Shown here: one piece after another, positions 60,827-64,000 of the stretch
Position numbering within the stretch: position 1 is the stretch's first letter
Layout: each line of letters opens with the position of its first letter
Source: Martinezella calliandrae
GTDB taxonomy: Bacteria; Pseudomonadota; Alphaproteobacteria; Rhizobiales; Rhizobiaceae
Length of the DNA: 64,000 bases
Assembly (NCBI RefSeq): GCF_030272695.1
Contig: NZ_JARFYN010000030.1
Coordinates: 18,650 to 82,649 of the forward strand
Direction: 5' to 3'
The notes under the pieces: model-generated
What the model was told of the DNA's origin: nothing
Database searches by the model: none
The model's input: the letters and a program-made list of their open reading frames with translations, nothing else
Program-made: the position numbers and the translations under genes

Positions 60827-61135
60827 ATGATGGCTTACACGTGCAGCCACGCCCGCCAGGTGCGCACCGTCGCGCCACGGACTCTCGGATGTGAGGAATG
60901 CCTTGCGGAAGGGATGACGTGGTTTCACCTCCGTCTATGTCGAGAATGCGGTCATGTCGGCTGTTGCGATCAATCCGAAGGCAAGCATGCGACAAAGCAT
61001 TTTCGGGCCACCGATCACCCGATCATCGAGGGCTACGACCCTCCCGAGGGATGGGGTTGGTGCTTCGTCGATGAGGGATTTGTCGACCTGCCGTCGCAGA
61101 CCCCTCAGAACGGCGCGATCCCCCGATACTATTGA
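60827..61135 (+). CDS. Small UBP-type zinc-finger protein
   Basis: A 102-residue protein consisting of one ZnF-UBP domain, started at ATG 60827 or 60830 with AAAGG just upstream. Likely zinc ligands are Cys6, His8, Cys22, Cys25, Cys38, Cys41, Cys46, His54, His58 and His64 (CEECLAEG, LRLCRECGHVGCCDQSEGKH, HFRATDHPI). This is the fold that binds ubiquitin C-termini in eukaryotes. In bacteria, which lack ubiquitin, small free-standing copies are common in actinobacteria and rhizobia but have no assigned role. The protein has no other domain and no signal peptide. It ends just before a convergent CDF transporter gene. Confidence 0.85.
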   Translation: MMAYTCSHARQVRTVAPRTLGCEECLAEGMTWFHLRLCRECGHVGCCDQSEGKHATKHFRATDHPIIEGYDPPEGWGWCFVDEGFVDLPSQTPQNGAIPRYY

Positions 61136-61197
61136 CGTTGCCGAACAGTGTTTCCGATGGAAGGCAGATCAGACCCCTTCCTACAAGGCGACTGACG

Positions 61198-62277
61198 TCA
61201 AAGTGAGGTGTAGGGTGTCGTGCCTACACTTTGTACCTGGGCGAAACACGTCAAGGGCGCGCCCTTTCCATGGAGTTCAGCGTAGTGTGACTGCGATTGT
61301 GGCTTGATGAAAAGCGCGACGATTTGAGGAAACCCCGCGCGCAAGCTCGCCTCGATCTGGGCGACCGCCGCTTCCAGGGTTTCCGTATTCAGCCCTGCCT
61401 TAAAAGCCACGCTAATCGCGACCAATAGTTGGTCCGGTGAAAGATGTACGCTGACAACGCCGTTGACCGTCTCTACCGGCTTGGCCGCCGCTACAGTGGC
61501 GATCATCCCTTTCACAATCTCCGGATCAGCAGGCACGCCGATCAAAAGCGATTTGCTTTCGGTCGCAAGCTTAAATGCCGTGACTGCAAGGATACCAGCA
61601 ATAACTACCGACGCCACCCCATCATAAACTGCATTTGCCGTCACCATGGACGCCAACAAGCCACACGCAGTCACAATCAGCCCTACGAGGGCGGCTATGC
61701 CACCGAAGAGTATCGTCATCGAGGTCGGGTCCCGTTGTCGGACCAGCGATTGGTAAAGGCTCTCTTTGGACCTACCGCGCCTGGATTTTCGGAACGCTTC
61801 CCTCAAGCCGATTATCTCCACGGCTCCCGAACACACGATCACGGTAAAGTTGAGTATATGTCCCTCTATCGTAGCTGGATGGATTATCTGGCGAACGCCT
61901 GCGAGGAAGGCGATGCCGGATCCCAAGGAGAAAATGAGAATCGCGACCACGAAATTCCAGAAAAAGACCTCGCGCCCGTAGCCCAGTTGATGAGCCGGCG
62001 TTCCGCGTCGCCGGGACATGACAAGGCCATAAAGCAGAATGACCTCAGTGCTCGCGTCGATAAGCGTGTGAACGCCTTCACTGATCATTGCGGAGCTGCC
62101 GGACAAAAAGCCAGCAATGAATTTGATCGACGCGACTACGACATCGCCTGCGAGCGCAACGAGGACGGCCCGCTGACCGGAAGGGCTTCGATGCGCCGTC
62201 TGCGGATGAAGCTTTTGAGCATTGGACGCTGCGCGCGGTGATGCCATTCCCGGATGCTTGGTATCCATTGTCGTCAC
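61198..62277 (-). CDS. Cation diffusion facilitator (CDF) family transporter
   Basis: A 359-residue membrane protein. Six helices are predicted between about 35 and 240. The metal-site segments are SEGVHTLIDASTEVILLYG in helix 2 (His and Asp four apart) and NAVYDGVASVVIAGIL in helix 5. A C-terminal cytoplasmic ferredoxin-like domain covers about 245-330 (VNGVVSVHLSPDQLLVAISV). It exports divalent cations such as zinc, cobalt or manganese in exchange for protons. The N-terminal 35 residues (His/Pro/Ser-rich) are an extra soluble extension. The last 30 residues look non-family and may be a frame-extended tail. Confidence 0.88.
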   Translation of the reverse strand: MTTMDTKHPGMASPRAASNAQKLHPQTAHRSPSGQRAVLVALAGDVVVASIKFIAGFLSGSSAMISEGVHTLIDASTEVILLYGLVMSRRRGTPAHQLGYGREVFFWNFVVAILIFSLGSGIAFLAGVRQIIHPATIEGHILNFTVIVCSGAVEIIGLREAFRKSRRGRSKESLYQSLVRQRDPTSMTILFGGIAALVGLIVTACGLLASMVTANAVYDGVASVVIAGILAVTAFKLATESKSLLIGVPADPEIVKGMIATVAAAKPVETVNGVVSVHLSPDQLLVAISVAFKAGLNTETLEAAVAQIEASLRAGFPQIVALFIKPQSQSHYAELHGKGAPLTCFAQVQSVGTTPYTSL

Positions 62278-62489
62278 CTGGCAAATTCGAATTGGCTCCG
62301 CTTATTGTACTACGTCCTCGGCCCGAAAACCCGCAAACTGCAGTAAATAGGTGCAAATTGCGGGGTCGGCGATCTGTCCCGACTACCGCGATACCAGGGT
62401 ATAATTGCGAAGCGCCAAGCGATGATTACCCTTCGAAAATATCGCGACGTCTTCCGTCACAATTCCACAGTGACCTTGAAAGGAGTAAA

Positions 62490-63607
62490 ATGGTAGATGC
62501 GACAGCGCGGTTTCTTGCTGGTCATCGGGCGGAGATAAGGTTGGCGCTTCGGTCAGCCTGTGCGGCGAACATTGCGGTCGTCCTCTACACGCATATTGGG
62601 ATTGCCCCAGGGCACATGGGCCGCGATCACAGCTCTTTTGGTCATGCACGGGAATGTTGGAGCCTCATTCAAGGCCGCTTTGACCGTCTCTATGGAACGC
62701 TTTCTGGCGCGATGTATGCTTGTGTCGTTGCACTCGCACTTCCTCACGAAACGACCGGGCAGTTGGCCGCGGCAACCCTTGTCACACTTGCAGCGCCCTA
62801 CGCGCTGGCAGCATTCGTTCCCGTATTCCGAGTAGCCCCAATTGCTGCTGTTATTGTCCTGGTTCCCTCTGGATCCGATATCGGACCGATAGGGTCCGCG
62901 CGCGCGGGTGGGCGAGATCACTCTCGGCAATTTCGTCGCGCTTGGCGTCGGGCTGTTCTTCCTCCCCTCGCACGCTCCTGCCGACATGGCGGCGGCCGCC
63001 GTAGATGCCTTGGAATTGGAAGCGGGACTGCTTGGTTGGATCCTCGAAAAGCACATTTCCGGGAAGTCTGTCGAGGACGATATAGGAGTACGATATGCAC
63101 AGATCCGCGTCGCGCTTCGAAAGGTCGAACTGTCGGCTATCGAGGTCAAAAGGGAGAGGACGCTGCGGCTGAACGGCTTCCTCGACCCGGATCCTTTCGT
63201 CCGCTCGCTCCACCGTATCCGGAGCGATCTCGTTGTACTTGGTAGGGTGGGCGCAAAGCCTTTTGAGGCAAAAACCGTAGATGACCTCCGGACGTCTTTG
63301 GAACGCCTCGCCCGCGTCGGCCCGTCCTGTCTGATTGAAACTCGGACGCCAAATGAGCAGCGGCAACGACGCAGTCGATCCGGAGCCACTCGATAGCGCA
63401 TTTTCCGCATTTCGCATCGTGGCCGACGGTTGTGGCAATCCGAATAGCCCGGTGTCCGTCACCAGACAGATCTGCGCGATCGATTTCGGCTTTTCCCATC
63501 TGGAATCGAATATCAGGGATTTATCGGACCGCATCTCAGAACTTTGGGGAGAACTCGCGCCGGGTATAGGCGCTGAGCTCTGCCATTCTCGGGAAACGGT
63601 GCGCTAG
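62490..63607 (+). pseudogene. FUSC-family (aromatic acid exporter) membrane protein relic, frameshifted
   Basis: A FUSC/AaeB-like protein can be followed through four reading frames. They give RLALRSACAANIAVVLYTHI, then LPQGTWAAITALLVMHGNVG, then LYGTLSGAMYACVVALALPH, PVFRVAPIAAVIVL and SGSDIGPI. After another break come VGEITLGNFVALGVGLFFLP, SHAPADMAAAAVDALELE and a soluble region, then FGFSHLESNIRDLSDRISEL and a stop at 63605-63607. At least three frame breaks are needed. Several separated breaks favour true decay over a single sequencing error. Full-length relatives export hydroxylated aromatic acids. The IS1380-type transposase gene starts about 95 bases later. Confidence 0.7.
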
Positions 63608-63700
63608 CTCGAATATCTCAAAGTAAGAGGTGCATCGGGCCTGCGAATCTGAGAAACTGCTTTTGCAACAAAGGTTTACCAGATTCGTTACGGAGGCCCG

Positions 63701-64000
63701 ATGCAAACACAGTGTATCTCCGAGCAGCTCGAATTTGAAGGCTTCGACGGCCACAAAGTTGTCGCCGGTTTCGACGGCGGCGCCATCACCTCGGATGCCG
63801 GCGCCTTGCTGCTTCGCCAGGTTGCCCGCGCCATCGGCCTGTTCGATCGGGTGGCCGCCTGTTTCGTCGATCGACGTGATCGCGATTGCACGGTCCACAG
63901 TGTGCGCACGCTGGTCGGCCAGCGCATTGCGGCGATCGCGCTAGGCTACGAAGACGTCGACGACCACGACACGCTGCGCCATGACCCCGTTCTTGGACTT
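63701..64000 (+). CDS. IS1380-family transposase, N-terminal part, cut by the window edge
   Basis: The first 100 codons of an IS1380-family transposase. It starts at ATG 63701 with CGGAGG 4 bases upstream and reads MQTQCISEQLEFEGFDGHKV, then VAGFDGGAITSDAGALLLRQ (first catalytic Asp region), then RTLVGQRIAAIALGYEDVDD and HDTLRHDPVLGL, the family's N-terminal DDE signature. The frame is intact to the right edge, so the element may be whole. Its left terminal repeat probably lies between 63610 and 63680 but could not be set. Confidence 0.9.
   Translation, partial: MQTQCISEQLEFEGFDGHKVVAGFDGGAITSDAGALLLRQVARAIGLFDRVAACFVDRRDRDCTVHSVRTLVGQRIAAIALGYEDVDDHDTLRHDPVLGL

Noticed and set aside
1..64000. 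CRISPR arrays, phage genes, toxin-antitoxin pairs or a replication origin
   Set aside because: No regularly spaced repeats, phage structural genes, complete toxin gene or repABC-like genes were seen.

Overview
This window looks like an accessory, probably plasmid or chromid, segment of a fast-growing Rhizobiaceae bacterium (Rhizobium/Agrobacterium type). The evidence is the high-GC alphaproteobacterial codon use, the density of ABC-importer catabolic cassettes each with its own GntR, ROK, LacI or DeoR regulator, a rhizobial-type L-rhamnose locus (separate rhaI and a fused aldolase-dehydrogenase rhaD divergent from rhaRST), and IS630 and IS1380 transposase pieces. No rRNA, tRNA, CRISPR array or replication origin was seen. 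Many short gene relics lie between intact cassettes, so the region has been rebuilt by repeated insertion and deletion.

Layout. 1-4960: a FadR-type regulator, a DHA2 drug-exporter-like MFS protein and a nucleoside deaminase, set among relics of two aldehyde dehydrogenases, a quinone oxidoreductase and a binding protein. 4996-16550: an intact peptide-use cassette with a ROK regulator, an M81 (MlrC-like) metallopeptidase, a GntR regulator, a family 5 binding protein, two Dpp-type permeases, a gamma-glutamyltransferase-family Ntn hydrolase, a DUF1028 protein and a fused double ATPase. 16630-18425: glutathione peroxidase and a SAM methyltransferase. 18474-27948: a sugar-type ABC importer with an isomerase, two Gfo/Idh/MocA dehydrogenases, a LacI regulator with clear operators, and a KDPG-aldolase relic. 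28274-31715: an operon for a tartrate/isopropylmalate-type dehydrogenase, a semialdehyde dehydrogenase and an HpcH/HpaI aldolase. 32817-36396: an EmrAB-type efflux pair with a divergent TetR regulator.

36399-38751 holds the decayed remains of a second peptide/GGT locus around an intact ROK regulator. 38871-41235 has an NmrA-like reductase, a DoxX-like membrane protein and a LysR regulator. 41554-47418 is the L-rhamnose locus, in which rhaT is cut off after about 90 codons at a junction with a truncated IS630 transposase. The rest of the usual rhaTPQUK genes are therefore missing here. 47846-63607 is a mosaic: two MFS transporters, small secreted or stress-type proteins, a dead TadG-like gene, a 1,127-residue SAM-domain/cyclase/AAA/TPR protein, a flavin reductase, an aldo/keto reductase, a UBP-type zinc-finger protein, a cation diffusion facilitator and a frameshifted FUSC-family exporter. 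An IS1380-family transposase runs off the right edge.

The cassettes share one logic: a periplasmic binding protein and ABC importer bring in a plant- or soil-derived nutrient, cytoplasmic enzymes break it down, and a local repressor controls the set. The least described is the peptide cassette. Its three cytoplasmic hydrolases suggest peptides with unusual, perhaps gamma-glutamyl or isopeptide, linkages.
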